A stretch of DNA of 43,540 bases, from the NCBI RefSeq assembly GCF_018919165.1, contig NZ_JAHLQM010000024.1, positions 1 through 43,540 on the forward strand, read 5' to 3'. This document shows, piece by piece, positions 28,510-39,276 of this stretch (positions within the stretch are counted from its first letter, which is position 1; each line of letters starts with the position of its first letter). The notes below the pieces were generated by a model. That model was not told the DNA's origin. It worked only from the letters and a program-made list of their open reading frames with translations, and ran no database searches. The stretch is from Amphibacillus sp. MSJ-3 (GTDB lineage: Bacteria > Bacillota > Bacilli > Bacillales > Amphibacillaceae). The translations under genes and the position numbers were made by a program.

Positions 28510-28546
28510 AAAAGCCAAAGCCAAGTATAACCTGACTTTGACTTTT
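28510..28546 (-). terminator. Terminator-like hairpin between dnaK and dnaJ
   Basis: 14-bp stem with two G-U pairs (28510-28523 with 28533-28546), 9-base loop, minus strand then reads GTCC after TTTT. The weak T-run suggests partial termination, which would lower dnaJ relative to dnaK. Confidence 0.6.
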
Positions 28547-28566
28547 ATCACTGTCAACTATTGTCT

Positions 28567-30396
<1,830 letters not shown>

Positions 30397-30426
30397 TTAG
30401 ATTTCCTCCTTGATTTCTGTACCTAG

Positions 30427-31011
30427 TTATTGATTGACTTTTACCATCGCCGGACGAATTACACGATCCTTAAGACGGTATCCTTTTTGCATTTCTTCAA
30501 CAACCACGTTTGTTTCATATTGATCATCTTCAACTTGCATAACAGCTTGATGAATGTTTGGATCAAATTCTTCTCCAACTGTTGGAATAACCTCTACACC
30601 TTCAGCCTCTAAAACTGTTTGTAGTTGGCGATAAATCATGTCCATTCCTTCTATAAATGATTTTACAGATTCATCATCTGAAGCTGTTTGAAGTGCACGT
30701 TCAAAATTATCAATAACAGGTAATAGTTCTGTTATCAATGCCTGTGACTTATATTTTAAATCAGCAGATTTCTCCCGTTGCGTTCGTTTACGATAATTAT
30801 CATACTCAGCTTGCAAACGAATAAATTTATTAAATAGTTCTTCTTTTTCTGTGACTAACTGCTGATATTCTTTTTCAGTTGAGTCTTCCTCGACCGTTTC
30901 TTCTACTAACTCTTGGTCAACTTCCTCAGTTTCATTTATTTGTTCTTCATCTTCAGTTGATTCATTTTCAACTATTACTTCTTCTTGCTGTTCTTTATCT
31001 TTTACTTCCAT
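30427..31011 (-). CDS. grpE: Nucleotide exchange factor GrpE
   Basis: Promotes ADP release from DnaK. An acidic, Glu-rich disordered N terminus (about 1-50) is followed by the long coiled coil (FNKFIRLQAEYDNYRKRTQREK) and the beta domain ending MQKGYRLKDRVIRPAMVKV. The frame is open to an ATG at 31056, but GGGGGTGAG sets the start at 31011, giving 194 residues. It is separated from hrcA by an unusually long 497-base spacer. Confidence 0.96.
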   Translation of the reverse strand: MEVKDKEQQEEVIVENESTEDEEQINETEEVDQELVEETVEEDSTEKEYQQLVTEKEELFNKFIRLQAEYDNYRKRTQREKSADLKYKSQALITELLPVIDNFERALQTASDDESVKSFIEGMDMIYRQLQTVLEAEGVEVIPTVGEEFDPNIHQAVMQVEDDQYETNVVVEEMQKGYRLKDRVIRPAMVKVNQ

Positions 31012-31081
31012 GTTACTCACCCCCTGAGTTTTTATGTAGATTTGCCTATCAATCATCTTATTAGTTGAACCAATCGGGCCG

Positions 31082-31157
31082 TTACTGACAGTTAATCTCC
31101 CACTTACAATCCTTACTTTCCTTCGAATACTTGACGTGGGAGTCTTACTGACAGTTA
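31082..31157. repeat. Direct repeat around an inverted repeat (possible small inserted element)
   Basis: 13-base direct repeat TTACTGACAGTTA at 31082-31094 and 31145-31157, with inverted repeat CTCCCAC/GTGGGAG just inside. The layout resembles a tiny element with terminal inverted repeats and a target duplication, or a hairpin flanked by binding sites. Confidence 0.55.
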
Positions 31158-31344
31158 CACTGCGATAAAACTGGAAGAATTAATCTTACCAGACGTTACC
31201 ACATGATGCAAGGCGCTTAATCTGCCTCCTAGTTTTATCCAAGATTATGATAGAGATTAGGAGATTTCAAATCATCAAAATAGCAGTTTTAAGTTTAGTG
31301 CAAAGTAACTGATTGTATGACCTTACTAGGTGTAGGATCACTTT

Positions 31345-31376
31345 ATTCAAACGATCTTGCTTAAGATCGTTTGAAT
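31345..31376 (-). other. Perfect 14-bp hairpin between hrcA and grpE
   Basis: ATTCAAACGATCTT pairs with AAGATCGTTTGAAT around a 4-base loop. No T-run follows on either strand, so it is not an ordinary terminator; it may mark an RNA processing or stabilising site. Confidence 0.7.
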
Positions 31377-31508
31377 GTGTTGACCACTTAATAAAGCAAT
31401 CAACGAAAGAAATGCCAATAACCTCAAGTCACTGTATCCTATATACAATCACGATGCATATGGTTGTAAAATAAATGACTATCAGTATCTGCTAACACCG
31501 TTTATTGA

Positions 31509-32531
31509 CTACCAGTCGTGAAAAATGTGTGACATTTGCTTCGATAGGAGTTGCATCAACGATACAACCCGAGAATAATCCATTCTCTTTGGACCAAGTA
31601 AGGCGATCTTACCAAATTGTTCACCTGACAATGAATAGGTCGCAGTAATCAAACTCAAATCCTGCATTTCATCTATTTTATTTTCTTGTCCAATCGAAAT
31701 TTGAATTCCCTTTTTTGAAGCTCTTAACAGCTTAATCATTAAATCTTCTTTTTCAAAGATTGAATATAATGAATGTATTTTTGATACATCATTAAATTCT
31801 GGTTGTAGAAGCATATTTGTAATCCCACTCATATATACGTTATCCTGCTGTTGATTAAATAATGCACCATTTAGATAGCTCAAAGCCACACCAATATCCT
31901 CAATGTATTGTTCAAGAATAAAGCCGATCTCAGCCTTAATTTTACTGTGTAGTTGGATAATCGGTACATTGTAAAATCTTTCATTTAAAATATTAATTAA
32001 CTTTTCTAGATCAGATCCACTAATTTCAACAGGAATAGTAAATGATCGATGCTCAACATGTCCACTATTTGTCACTAAAATAGCAACAGCTGTCGACTTT
32101 GAGAGCTGAATAATTTGAAGTTGTTTCAAAGTTGCTTCATAAATTTCGGGTCCTAAAATAATCGATGTATAATTAGTCAATTCAGATAAGACACCTACAG
32201 ACTTCTGAACAACTTGTTCAAATTCAACGAGCTCTTGATCAAATACACTGGAAATAATCTGCTGATCCTCTTCGGATAAATGAAATGGCGACAACATATG
32301 GTCAACATAAAAACGATAGCCTTTTTCAGATGGAATCCGTCCAGAAGAGGAATGCATTTTTTCAATGTAACCTAATTCCTCAAGATCGGCCATATCATTC
32401 CGAATCGTTGCAGGACTGTATTCTATTCCATCTTTTTTTGATATTGCACGCGACCCAATAGGTTGAGCGGTGTGGATGAACTCATCAATTATCACCTGTA
32501 ATATCAAAAATTGTCTATTTGATAATTCCAT
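31509..32531 (-). CDS. hrcA: Heat-inducible transcription repressor HrcA
   Basis: Repressor of class I heat-shock genes; binds CIRCE with help from GroEL. The N-terminal winged helix (about 1-75) includes YSPATIRNDMADLEELGYIE and the following SSSGRIPSEKGYRFYVD; GAF-like dimerisation domain follows. 340 residues. A perfect CIRCE lies just before the start, so the operon is self-controlled. Confidence 0.97.
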   Translation of the reverse strand: MELSNRQFLILQVIIDEFIHTAQPIGSRAISKKDGIEYSPATIRNDMADLEELGYIEKMHSSSGRIPSEKGYRFYVDHMLSPFHLSEEDQQIISSVFDQELVEFEQVVQKSVGVLSELTNYTSIILGPEIYEATLKQLQIIQLSKSTAVAILVTNSGHVEHRSFTIPVEISGSDLEKLINILNERFYNVPIIQLHSKIKAEIGFILEQYIEDIGVALSYLNGALFNQQQDNVYMSGITNMLLQPEFNDVSKIHSLYSIFEKEDLMIKLLRASKKGIQISIGQENKIDEMQDLSLITATYSLSGEQFGKIALLGPKRMDYSRVVSLMQLLSKQMSHIFHDW

Positions 32532-32546
32532 CGATGATCACCTCTG

Positions 32547-32573
32547 TTAGCACTCTTATCGTTCGAGTGCTAA
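32547..32573 (-). promoter_or_regulatory. CIRCE operator
   Basis: TTAGCACTC (32547-32555), 9 bases, GAGTGCTAA (32565-32573): a perfect copy of the HrcA operator, placed between the promoter and the hrcA start. Confidence 0.97.
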
Positions 32574-32583
32574 TACTAATAAT

Positions 32584-32612
32584 AAATTATCAAATCATCC
32601 TTTCATTGTCAA
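32584..32612 (-). promoter_or_regulatory. Sigma-A promoter of the hrcA operon
   Basis: Minus strand TTGACA (32607-32612), 17 bases, TAATTT (32584-32589). The CIRCE follows at about the transcription start. Confidence 0.8.
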
Positions 32613-32677
32613 CGAAAATACATCGGAAACTAAAAAAAAATAAAAAAACCACTAGATGAGTCCTTATAACAATCTCA

Positions 32678-33829
32678 TCACTCATCAAAATCTCCATCCT
32701 CTAACAGGAATCGTTGGAAAACTTCATTACCAAATAACTGACCATGCTCTGTCATTTTAATTTGTTCAGTTGTTTCTTCCAGCCAGTCACGTTCGATTAA
32801 TTCTTCAATTTGCTTTCCATATAACTCATTTATTGTTCTGTGATATTTCCTTTCAAATTCTAGCTTATTAACACCAGCTCTTTTTCTTAATCCTAAAAAC
32901 ATTTCCTCTTCTATTTGTTCCTTTTTTCCAATCTCATCGATATGTAAGATGGGCTGTCCAGATCGGGTAGCTTCCTTTACATAGGCAGGGAAAGGACGTA
33001 AGTTGATTATACGTTTACCAGGTAAATAACCACTTGCACCTGCGCCAAATCCATAATAATATTGATTATTCCAATACGTTAAATTATGCTGGCTCTCGTA
33101 ACCTACCTCGGCAAAATTACTGATTTCATATTGCAATTTCCCGCTTTTACTCATCTTATCAATTAATAATTCGAACATTTTTGCCTCAACTTCTTCTGGT
33201 GGCTTATGCAGTTTCCCCTTCTGATGACGCTGGTAAAAAACTGTTTTCGGTTCAATTTGTAATGAATAAGACGAATAATGAGGCAAGTCATAAGATAGAG
33301 CTTGTTCAATCGAATGATTAAAGCTATCAAGTGTTTGGTTGGGTAAACCATACATCAAATCAATACTAATATTATTCATCCCATTTTTCAAAAGATGATT
33401 AATATTTTGATCAACATCTGCAACACGGTGTAAACGGCCTAAATCTTCTAACAACTGATCATCAAATACTTGTACACCCATGGAAATTCGATTCACACCA
33501 TACGACTTTAGTAATTTAATTTTATCCTCATTTAGATCTCCGGGATTAGCTTCAAAAGAATACTCAAGCACTGAAGATACATCAATATGATCATCAATCT
33601 GTTTAAGTAGGTACTCAAGTTGTTTTAAATTAAGAGCTGTTGGCGTACCACCACCGACGAAAATCGTTCGCATAGGATGTTTTTTGTCTTTCAAATAAAA
33701 GGACATCTCTTTTGCTAATGCTTGCAAATATTCATCTGCCATTCTTTCTTCATAGAAGAACTTGGTAAAGTCGCAATAATGACAAAGCTTTTCACAGAAT
33801 GGAATATGAATGTAAGTTGATAAAATCAT
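32678..33829 (-). CDS. hemW: Radical SAM haem chaperone HemW
   Basis: HemN-like radical SAM protein; HemW binds haem and hands it to target proteins rather than acting as coproporphyrinogen dehydrogenase. Fe-S motif CEKLCHYC (CxxxCxxC), GGGTPTAL, and SFEANPGD, SMGVQVFDD blocks. The frame is open to a TTG-like start at 33883, but GGAGG fits the ATG at 33829, giving MILSTYIHIPFCEK and 383 residues. It follows lepA as in B. subtilis. Confidence 0.92.
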   Translation of the reverse strand: MILSTYIHIPFCEKLCHYCDFTKFFYEERMADEYLQALAKEMSFYLKDKKHPMRTIFVGGGTPTALNLKQLEYLLKQIDDHIDVSSVLEYSFEANPGDLNEDKIKLLKSYGVNRISMGVQVFDDQLLEDLGRLHRVADVDQNINHLLKNGMNNISIDLMYGLPNQTLDSFNHSIEQALSYDLPHYSSYSLQIEPKTVFYQRHQKGKLHKPPEEVEAKMFELLIDKMSKSGKLQYEISNFAEVGYESQHNLTYWNNQYYYGFGAGASGYLPGKRIINLRPFPAYVKEATRSGQPILHIDEIGKKEQIEEEMFLGLRKRAGVNKLEFERKYHRTINELYGKQIEELIERDWLEETTEQIKMTEHGQLFGNEVFQRFLLEDGDFDE

Positions 33830-34081
33830 TATATCTGTCCTCCATTCGTTTTCAATCATAGGTAAAGGAGCTGTCAATAGCATCAGCTCCTTCTAACTAT
33901 TCTAAATATTGTCGTATTCCTTTTACTTTTCCATCTTCCACCATTCCCTAATGCTAGGGAAAATATTATAACCTCTTCATTTACAGACTTTATCTATCGT
34001 CAATCACCGACTTGGACAAAAGAAGCCTTTCGTAGCTTAACCGACTATGGCCTCCACTGGGTGGGGCTCCACTTAATTAAA

Positions 34082-35902
34082 TTAATCTTCATCCATTTGT
34101 AAAACAGACATGAAGGCCTCTTGGGGAATTTCAACTGAACCAACCATCTTCATTCGTTTTTTACCTTCTTTTTGTTTCTCTAATAATTTACGCTTACGAG
34201 AAATATCTCCACCATAGCATTTGGATAATACATTTTTCCGCATCGCTTTAATCGTTGAGCGTGCAATAATCTTATTCCCTATTGCTGCCTGTACCGGTAC
34301 TTCAAATTGTTGTCTTGGAATTAACTTTTTCAATTTCTCAACGATAAGTTTTCCACGATCAAATGAAAAATCCTTATGAACAATAAATGATAACGCATCG
34401 ATCTTCTCCCCATTAAGGAGAATGTCCATCTTAACTAATTTGGATGGTTTATAACCTTCAATTTCATAATCCAATGAAGCATAGCCTTTCGTATTTGACT
34501 TTAAAGCATCAAAAAAGTCATAAACAATTTCTGCTAGTGGTATATTGTAAATAACATTTACCCGAATCTCATCGAGGTAATCCATCCCAATAAAATCACC
34601 ACGTTTTTTCTGACATAATTCCATTACCGCCCCAACATAATCATTAGGCACCATAATTGTCGCTTTAACATAGGGCTCATATACTTCTTCAATCATTTGT
34701 GTTTCTGGCATGAAGGACGGGTTATCAATAAAAATGGTTGTCCCGTCAGTCTTTTTTACTTGATAAATCACACTTGGCGCAGTGGTAATTAAATCAATAT
34801 TAAATTCCCTTTCAATCCGCTCTTGAATGATCTCCATATGGAGTAAACCAAGAAATCCACATCTAAAACCAAATCCTAATGCCTGTGATGTTTCCGCCTC
34901 ATATTGTAATGATGAATCATTTAATTCCAATCGCTCTAATGCTTCTCGTAAGTCATTATACTTATTTGGATCAATAGGATATAATCCACAGAATACCATA
35001 GGATTTAATTTTCGATAACCAGGTAAGGGTTCAGTCGCAGGATTATTTGCGAGTGTAATTGTGTCACCAACGTGTGAATCACCAACATTTTTAATTGATG
35101 CGGTAAGGTATCCAACATCACCGACTTCCAGCTTATCTAAGGGTACCAATTTAGGATTAAAAACCCCGACTTCATTGACTTCAAATTCCTTTCCAGTCGC
35201 CATCATCTTAATTTTATCGCCTACTTTTACCGATCCTTCTTTAATTCTTACGTAGGCAACCACACCCCGATAAGAATCATATAACGAATCAAAGATCAAG
35301 GCTTTTAATGGCTGATTAACATCGCCATCCGGTGCTGGAATTTGATCAACAACGGCCTCTAAGATGGATTCAATGCCAATTCCTGATTTGGCACTTACAA
35401 GCAAGGCGCTTTCTCCATCAATACCAATAACATCTGTAATTTCTTGCTTAACACGTTCAGGATCAGCACTTGGTAAGTCAATCTTATTAATGACCGGAAT
35501 GATTTCTAAATCATTGTCCAAGGCTAAGTAAACATTCGCTAATGTTTGAGCTTCAATTCCTTGAGCAGCATCAACAACCAGTATCGCACCTTCACAAGCT
35601 GCTAAACTCCTTGAAACTTCATAGGCAAAATCGACGTGTCCAGGTGTATCGATAAGATGAAAAATATATTCCTGACCATCGTGATGTTTGTATTTTAATT
35701 GAACAGCATTTAATTTTATCGTAATACCTCGTTCGCGTTCTAAGTCCATCGCATCAAGAAATTGCTCTTTCATTTCGCGTTGTGTTAATGCTTGAGTCTT
35801 TTCTAAAATTCTATCAGCTAGCGTTGATTTCCCATGATCAATATGAGCAATAATGGAAAAGTTACGCACATTTTCTTGTTTTCGTTCTTGGGTCACAATC
35901 AT
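34082..35902 (-). CDS. lepA: Elongation factor 4 (LepA)
   Basis: Ribosome-binding GTPase related to EF-G that affects translation and 30S biogenesis. G1 AHIDHGKST (19-27), G2 RGITIK, G3 DTPGHVDF, G4 NKIDLP, domains II, III and V, and the LepA-specific C-terminal domain ending with [25 protein letters not shown]-type sequence. 606 residues. AGGAG precedes the ATG closely; GTG two codons later would be better spaced. A promoter lies at 35938-35966. Confidence 0.97.
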   Translation of the reverse strand: MIVTQERKQENVRNFSIIAHIDHGKSTLADRILEKTQALTQREMKEQFLDAMDLERERGITIKLNAVQLKYKHHDGQEYIFHLIDTPGHVDFAYEVSRSLAACEGAILVVDAAQGIEAQTLANVYLALDNDLEIIPVINKIDLPSADPERVKQEITDVIGIDGESALLVSAKSGIGIESILEAVVDQIPAPDGDVNQPLKALIFDSLYDSYRGVVAYVRIKEGSVKVGDKIKMMATGKEFEVNEVGVFNPKLVPLDKLEVGDVGYLTASIKNVGDSHVGDTITLANNPATEPLPGYRKLNPMVFCGLYPIDPNKYNDLREALERLELNDSSLQYEAETSQALGFGFRCGFLGLLHMEIIQERIEREFNIDLITTAPSVIYQVKKTDGTTIFIDNPSFMPETQMIEEVYEPYVKATIMVPNDYVGAVMELCQKKRGDFIGMDYLDEIRVNVIYNIPLAEIVYDFFDALKSNTKGYASLDYEIEGYKPSKLVKMDILLNGEKIDALSFIVHKDFSFDRGKLIVEKLKKLIPRQQFEVPVQAAIGNKIIARSTIKAMRKNVLSKCYGGDISRKRKLLEKQKEGKKRMKMVGSVEIPQEAFMSVLQMDED

Positions 35903-35937
35903 TCACTCCTATATTTGTCGGACAATGTACAAAGTTG

Positions 35938-35966
35938 ATTATAGCAGTGATAAGTGATTCATTCAA
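35938..35966 (-). promoter_or_regulatory. Sigma-A promoter of lepA-hemW
   Basis: Minus strand TTGAAT (35961-35966), 17 bases, TATAAT (35938-35943) with the extended TG motif (TGC before TATAAT), 36 bases before lepA. Confidence 0.8.
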
Positions 35967-36060
35967 TTATTTCTTATATTATTTAGCCAAAGTGATCATG
36001 ATCTTCCTGGCTTCCTTCTGATAGTTAAATCTTCGTCCAAATCTAATCTAGAGAGACTTT

Positions 36061-36357
36061 TCAAACGAGATTAGCTAAATCCGTTACAATCGTTATAATA
36101 CTTTCATAAATCAATAAACCTGACCTTTCAATCCATTGGGCCAAATGATAGCTTGTTGATTCTTGTTCCGCTGTTTGTTCTTGAGTCATCCTTTCCTCGC
36201 TAACCAAATTCGAATAGAGATCCGCTGAACTTGTCAGAACTTGCTTCTCATCTAATAATACATGATCATTTTCAATACTATTCTTTTCTACTATAAAGGT
36301 AACTGCAAAAATAAAGATAAAAACAAAGATAATACACTTTCCTAAAAAATCCACCAT
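36061..36357 (-). CDS. YqxA-like small membrane protein behind spoIIP
   Basis: 98 residues: N-terminal membrane helix (about 5-23, GKCIIFVFIFIFAVTF), then a soluble acidic part with a Gln/Glu-rich stretch (MTQEQTAEQES) and an amphipathic C terminus. In B. subtilis yqxA (DUF3679) follows spoIIP in this position; the size and layout fit, but the sequence match is not clear to me. 23 bases after spoIIP, so probably co-expressed in sporulation. Confidence 0.7.
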   Translation of the reverse strand: MVDFLGKCIIFVFIFIFAVTFIVEKNSIENDHVLLDEKQVLTSSADLYSNLVSEERMTQEQTAEQESTSYHLAQWIERSGLLIYESIITIVTDLANLV

Positions 36358-36379
36358 TGAAATGACTCCTTTTCACTTA

Positions 36380-37531
36380 TTATTTACTAATTGTTGGTTC
36401 AGCATCCCAATAAAAATCGGCAAACACCTCAGTAAAAGCATCGACAGTTCGATAAAGTTCATCTAAAGTATTGTCAACCCCACCAAACTCAATTAATAGA
36501 GCATTTTCTGAAACATCTTGATTATAGACACCATTTTTCCCTGATCCACCCATCTCAACAACTCCCCTGCTTATTCCTGGATAGAGTTTATCTAGTTTTT
36601 CATGTAGCGCTGTCGCAAGCTCAATATTTTTTTCATTTTGCTCAAAATCCGCACCAATCACAAAAAAGAGACGGGCATAATCTAGATCATCAATAGTGAT
36701 TGTCGTATCCTCCTTACGGCGACTATCACGATGAATATCAAAAATATAGTTAATATGCTGATTTTGTGAGAGTACTTCTTCTACAACTGGTTTAGAGGCA
36801 TCATACGATTGCCAATATTCCAAGCCTTGATCATCAAGAACTTGTGTGAAATCGGTTTGATCCACCATTGTCCCTATCCCTTTTTTCGCTAGTGCTTTCT
36901 TCATTTGTTCACTTATTAAAGAAACATTTACCTCTGAATGAAAAGCAGCATTTGGATCCGTAACATCATCTAAATGTGGTAAGAAGGATTCACGATTATG
37001 GGTGTTATAAATAAAAACAGTTTTATCACTTAGATCTTCTACCTCATCTTCGTTCTTATCATCAAGGGAAGGAGAATCTATAACCATCCGATCCTCCAGT
37101 ATGATCTCTAGTGGTGGAGATGATTCAACTGGTAGATTAGAATAATTTGTATCTGTCTGACCAATCACAATGCGATGTTGATAGGGTGAAAAGCCAGGGA
37201 GTTCATTACCGAATAATGTTCGAACATCAGCACGATTAAGCTGTGTTATAAACTGTAATAAAAAATCCGAAAAAGATATGCTTGGTAAGGCCTCATGATA
37301 CTGAATTTGTAATGGTCTTAATTCAGTTGACAACAAAGTCAAATAAAATTCACTACTAATATTTTCCGTAATGTTGAATAGAAATGTATGTGTGTTTTTT
37401 TTACCCATTGGTACAGAAACAATAGCACCGATTATTGAAAATAAAACAAAACAAAGAATCATCCAAATTAAAAGAGTTTTTACATAAATACTAAATTTAA
37501 TTTTATGATAATTATTATTTAATTTAGCCAT
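36380..37531 (-). CDS. spoIIP: Stage II sporulation protein SpoIIP
   Basis: Peptidoglycan amidase/endopeptidase of the DMP complex that drives forespore engulfment. Membrane anchor at about 17-40; catalytic domain with NTHNRESF (H178, E181), DIHRDSRR (H267) and the C-terminal IEFGGVDNT with its Glu. 383 residues. The ribosome binding site GAAGGTAGGA sits inside a long terminator-like hairpin (37537-37588), a feature treated as a finding. It follows gpr, as in Bacillus. Confidence 0.95.
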   Translation of the reverse strand: MAKLNNNYHKIKFSIYVKTLLIWMILCFVLFSIIGAIVSVPMGKKNTHTFLFNITENISSEFYLTLLSTELRPLQIQYHEALPSISFSDFLLQFITQLNRADVRTLFGNELPGFSPYQHRIVIGQTDTNYSNLPVESSPPLEIILEDRMVIDSPSLDDKNEDEVEDLSDKTVFIYNTHNRESFLPHLDDVTDPNAAFHSEVNVSLISEQMKKALAKKGIGTMVDQTDFTQVLDDQGLEYWQSYDASKPVVEEVLSQNQHINYIFDIHRDSRRKEDTTITIDDLDYARLFFVIGADFEQNEKNIELATALHEKLDKLYPGISRGVVEMGGSGKNGVYNQDVSENALLIEFGGVDNTLDELYRTVDAFTEVFADFYWDAEPTISK

Positions 37532-37536
37532 AAAAA

Positions 37537-37588
37537 ATCCTACCTTCTCTTTTATAATACTAGACTATATGATAGAGAAGAGTAGGAT
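37537..37588 (-). terminator. Long hairpin between gpr and spoIIP covering the spoIIP ribosome binding site
   Basis: 5' arm (37574-37588) and 3' arm (37537-37550) pair over 14 bp with one bulge, the loop is 23 bases, and TTTTTT follows directly before the spoIIP ATG. It looks like the gpr terminator, but its 3' arm is also the spoIIP ribosome binding site. The loop holds CATATAGT (37564-37571), a sigma-E-like -10 box. Confidence 0.7.
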
Positions 37589-37605
37589 AGAACAATTGTC
37601 GTTAA

Positions 37606-38697
37606 TTATCGGGTATAGTGATTTGGAAAACGACTATCTACATTTGTATGTAAAGCATTATTTATTCCAGATGCTATGAGATGCCCTAGATCATGAATAT
37701 AACTATCCACCTCTTTAGGCGTCACCATTAAATTATAGCCAAGCGGATGCAAAACTTCTTTGATTAATTGACGTTTTTCACCTTCTTCTAACGTTCCGAT
37801 CATACCAAACAACTCTGTTTTCTTTTCTTGCTTTGGCATATCCTCATCAGTTAACTTTTTTTCACCAAAAGCCAATGACGCTGGGGCTAAACGTTTGGAT
37901 GGTCTATGTGACTCTTTTAATTCTCTACCAAAGTGCTTAAAAACATAGTCGATCGTATCACTTGTAATTGTAACAGCATCAACAACCGTTGGTACTCCAA
38001 TTGAGATAACAGGTATGCCATATGTTTCATAGCTTAATTCCTTCCGCTTATTACTCACACCGGATCCTGGATGAATTCCTGTATCAGATAATTGGATTGT
38101 TGTATTTACCCGATCAATTCCACGTGAGGCTAGAGCATCAATTGCTATAATAAAATTAGGCTTAACCTCATTTATAAGTCCTTGAATAATGTCACTTGTT
38201 TCAATTCCAGTCACACCCATCACACCAGGAGCAAAAGCAGCAACTGATCTATAACCATCCGCCACCATTTCTGGTTGATAAGCAAATAAATGCTTAGTAA
38301 CTAATATTTTTTTAACTGTTTCTGGACCAAGTGCATCTGGTGTTACATAAGCATTACCTAATCCAACAACCAAACAACTATCTGATTCTTTAAGGTGATG
38401 TTCTTTTAATAAATCAGTTATTAATATAGCAAGTACTTGTGCTGTTTTTTGTTGATCATCACTGTCTGAATTTTTTATCGCATTCGTTTCTAGTGTTAGA
38501 TAACGTCCTGCTTTTTTATTAATTTTATCCTGACCGGTCTCATCAACTCGAACATCTGTTACACTGTAGCCCTTAATTTTTCTCTCTATAAAAGTGACAC
38601 CTTCAATCTCTTGCTCCTCTTTGTCTGCATCAACATACATTTCCCTAGCTTCTATTGCTAAATCAGTTCGCATTTGAAATTTATCATTATTTACCAT
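37606..38697 (-). CDS. gpr: Germination protease Gpr
   Basis: Aspartic-type protease that degrades small acid-soluble spore proteins at germination. MRTDLAIEAREMY near the N terminus is the prosequence/cleavage area; GRYLTLETNAI, LVVGLGNAYVTPDALGP and IAIDALASRGIDRVNTTIQ are family blocks with the conserved Asp residues. The frame opens at 38718, but GAGGT supports the ATG at 38697 (363 residues). In B. subtilis it is made under sigma-F/sigma-G; no convincing sigma-G box was seen here. Confidence 0.95.
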   Translation of the reverse strand: MVNNDKFQMRTDLAIEAREMYVDADKEEQEIEGVTFIERKIKGYSVTDVRVDETGQDKINKKAGRYLTLETNAIKNSDSDDQQKTAQVLAILITDLLKEHHLKESDSCLVVGLGNAYVTPDALGPETVKKILVTKHLFAYQPEMVADGYRSVAAFAPGVMGVTGIETSDIIQGLINEVKPNFIIAIDALASRGIDRVNTTIQLSDTGIHPGSGVSNKRKELSYETYGIPVISIGVPTVVDAVTITSDTIDYVFKHFGRELKESHRPSKRLAPASLAFGEKKLTDEDMPKQEKKTELFGMIGTLEEGEKRQLIKEVLHPLGYNLMVTPKEVDSYIHDLGHLIASGINNALHTNVDSRFPNHYTR

Positions 38698-38791
38698 ATC
38701 ATTAACCTCTTTTATCATTTAATTGTGCTTTTGATTACCTTTTCCAACATTAAGTTTTTCATACATTCAATTCATTATCGGCATTTTTTTA

Positions 38792-38820
38792 TTGAAAACT
38801 TGGTCAAGCTTTGGTAAAAT
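38792..38820 (+). promoter_or_regulatory. Sigma-A promoter of rpsT
   Basis: TTGAAA (38792-38797), 17 bases, TAAAAT (38815-38820), about 58 bases before the rpsT start. Confidence 0.65.
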
Positions 38821-38877
38821 AACCTTTGTTCTGTAATAATTGTAGTGATGGACCTAAACAGGTGGAGGTGAAAAAAT

Positions 38878-39144
38878 ATGGCTAATATTAAATCAGCTAT
38901 TAAACGTATTCGCGTTAACGAAAATAGTCGTGTGCAAAATCAAGCTGTTAAATCAGACATGCGGACAAACATTAAACGTGTTGAAAATCTAGTGAATGAA
39001 AACAAAGTTGAAGAAGCACAAGTCGCTTTAAAAACAGCAATCAAAAAAATTGATAAAGCCGTTCAAAAAGGCATTATTCACAAAAATAGTGGCAATCGCC
39101 AAAAGGCCCGTTTATCAAAAAAAGTAAACAACCTTAGTGCGTAA
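38878..39144 (+). CDS. rpsT: 30S ribosomal protein S20
   Basis: The only plus-strand gene here. 88 residues, strongly basic and helical: MANIKSAIKRIRVNENSRVQ at the N terminus and GIIHKNSGNRQKARLSKKVN near the C terminus, as in S20, which binds 16S rRNA in the body of the 30S subunit. GGTGGAGGTG precedes the ATG. Monocistronic, between gpr and holA as in B. subtilis. Confidence 0.97.
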   Translation: MANIKSAIKRIRVNENSRVQNQAVKSDMRTNIKRVENLVNENKVEEAQVALKTAIKKIDKAVQKGIIHKNSGNRQKARLSKKVNNLSA

Positions 39145-39167
39145 GCTGAAATATTTTTTTCAAAAAA

Positions 39168-39201
39168 AAAAAACGATCCTCTTGATATAGGATCGTTTTT
39201 T
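39168..39201. terminator. Bidirectional terminator of rpsT and holA
   Basis: 13-bp stem AAAAAACGATCCT/AGGATCGTTTTTT (39168-39180 with 39189-39201), 8-base loop, T-run on both strands (twelve T residues on the minus strand). It serves two converging genes. Confidence 0.93.
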
Positions 39202-39276
39202 GATATAAATTGAAACTTCAATCAGTGAAAATCCACAGTTAGCTATCAATAAATCATGGATTTATATGATTATAAT

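Larger units (their letters stand above)
31012..31508. other. Structured spacer between hrcA and grpE
   Basis: No gene seen. Contents: a direct repeat TTACTGACAGTTA (31082-31094, 31145-31157) enclosing an inverted repeat CTCCCAC/GTGGGAG (31097-31103, 31136-31142); a perfect 14-bp hairpin (31345-31376); and a possible minus-strand sigma-A promoter TTGAAA-17-TAATCT between the two. In B. subtilis these two genes are close together. Confidence 0.6.

Noticed and set aside
34827-35255. Plus-strand open frames inside lepA and similar antisense frames elsewhere
   Set aside because: They lie wholly within strongly conserved genes and have no binding sites of their own; they are shadows.
38698-38800. 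Sigma-G promoter of gpr
   Set aside because: A TGAATG/TGTATG-like -35 box exists, but no acceptable -10 box at 17-18 bases.
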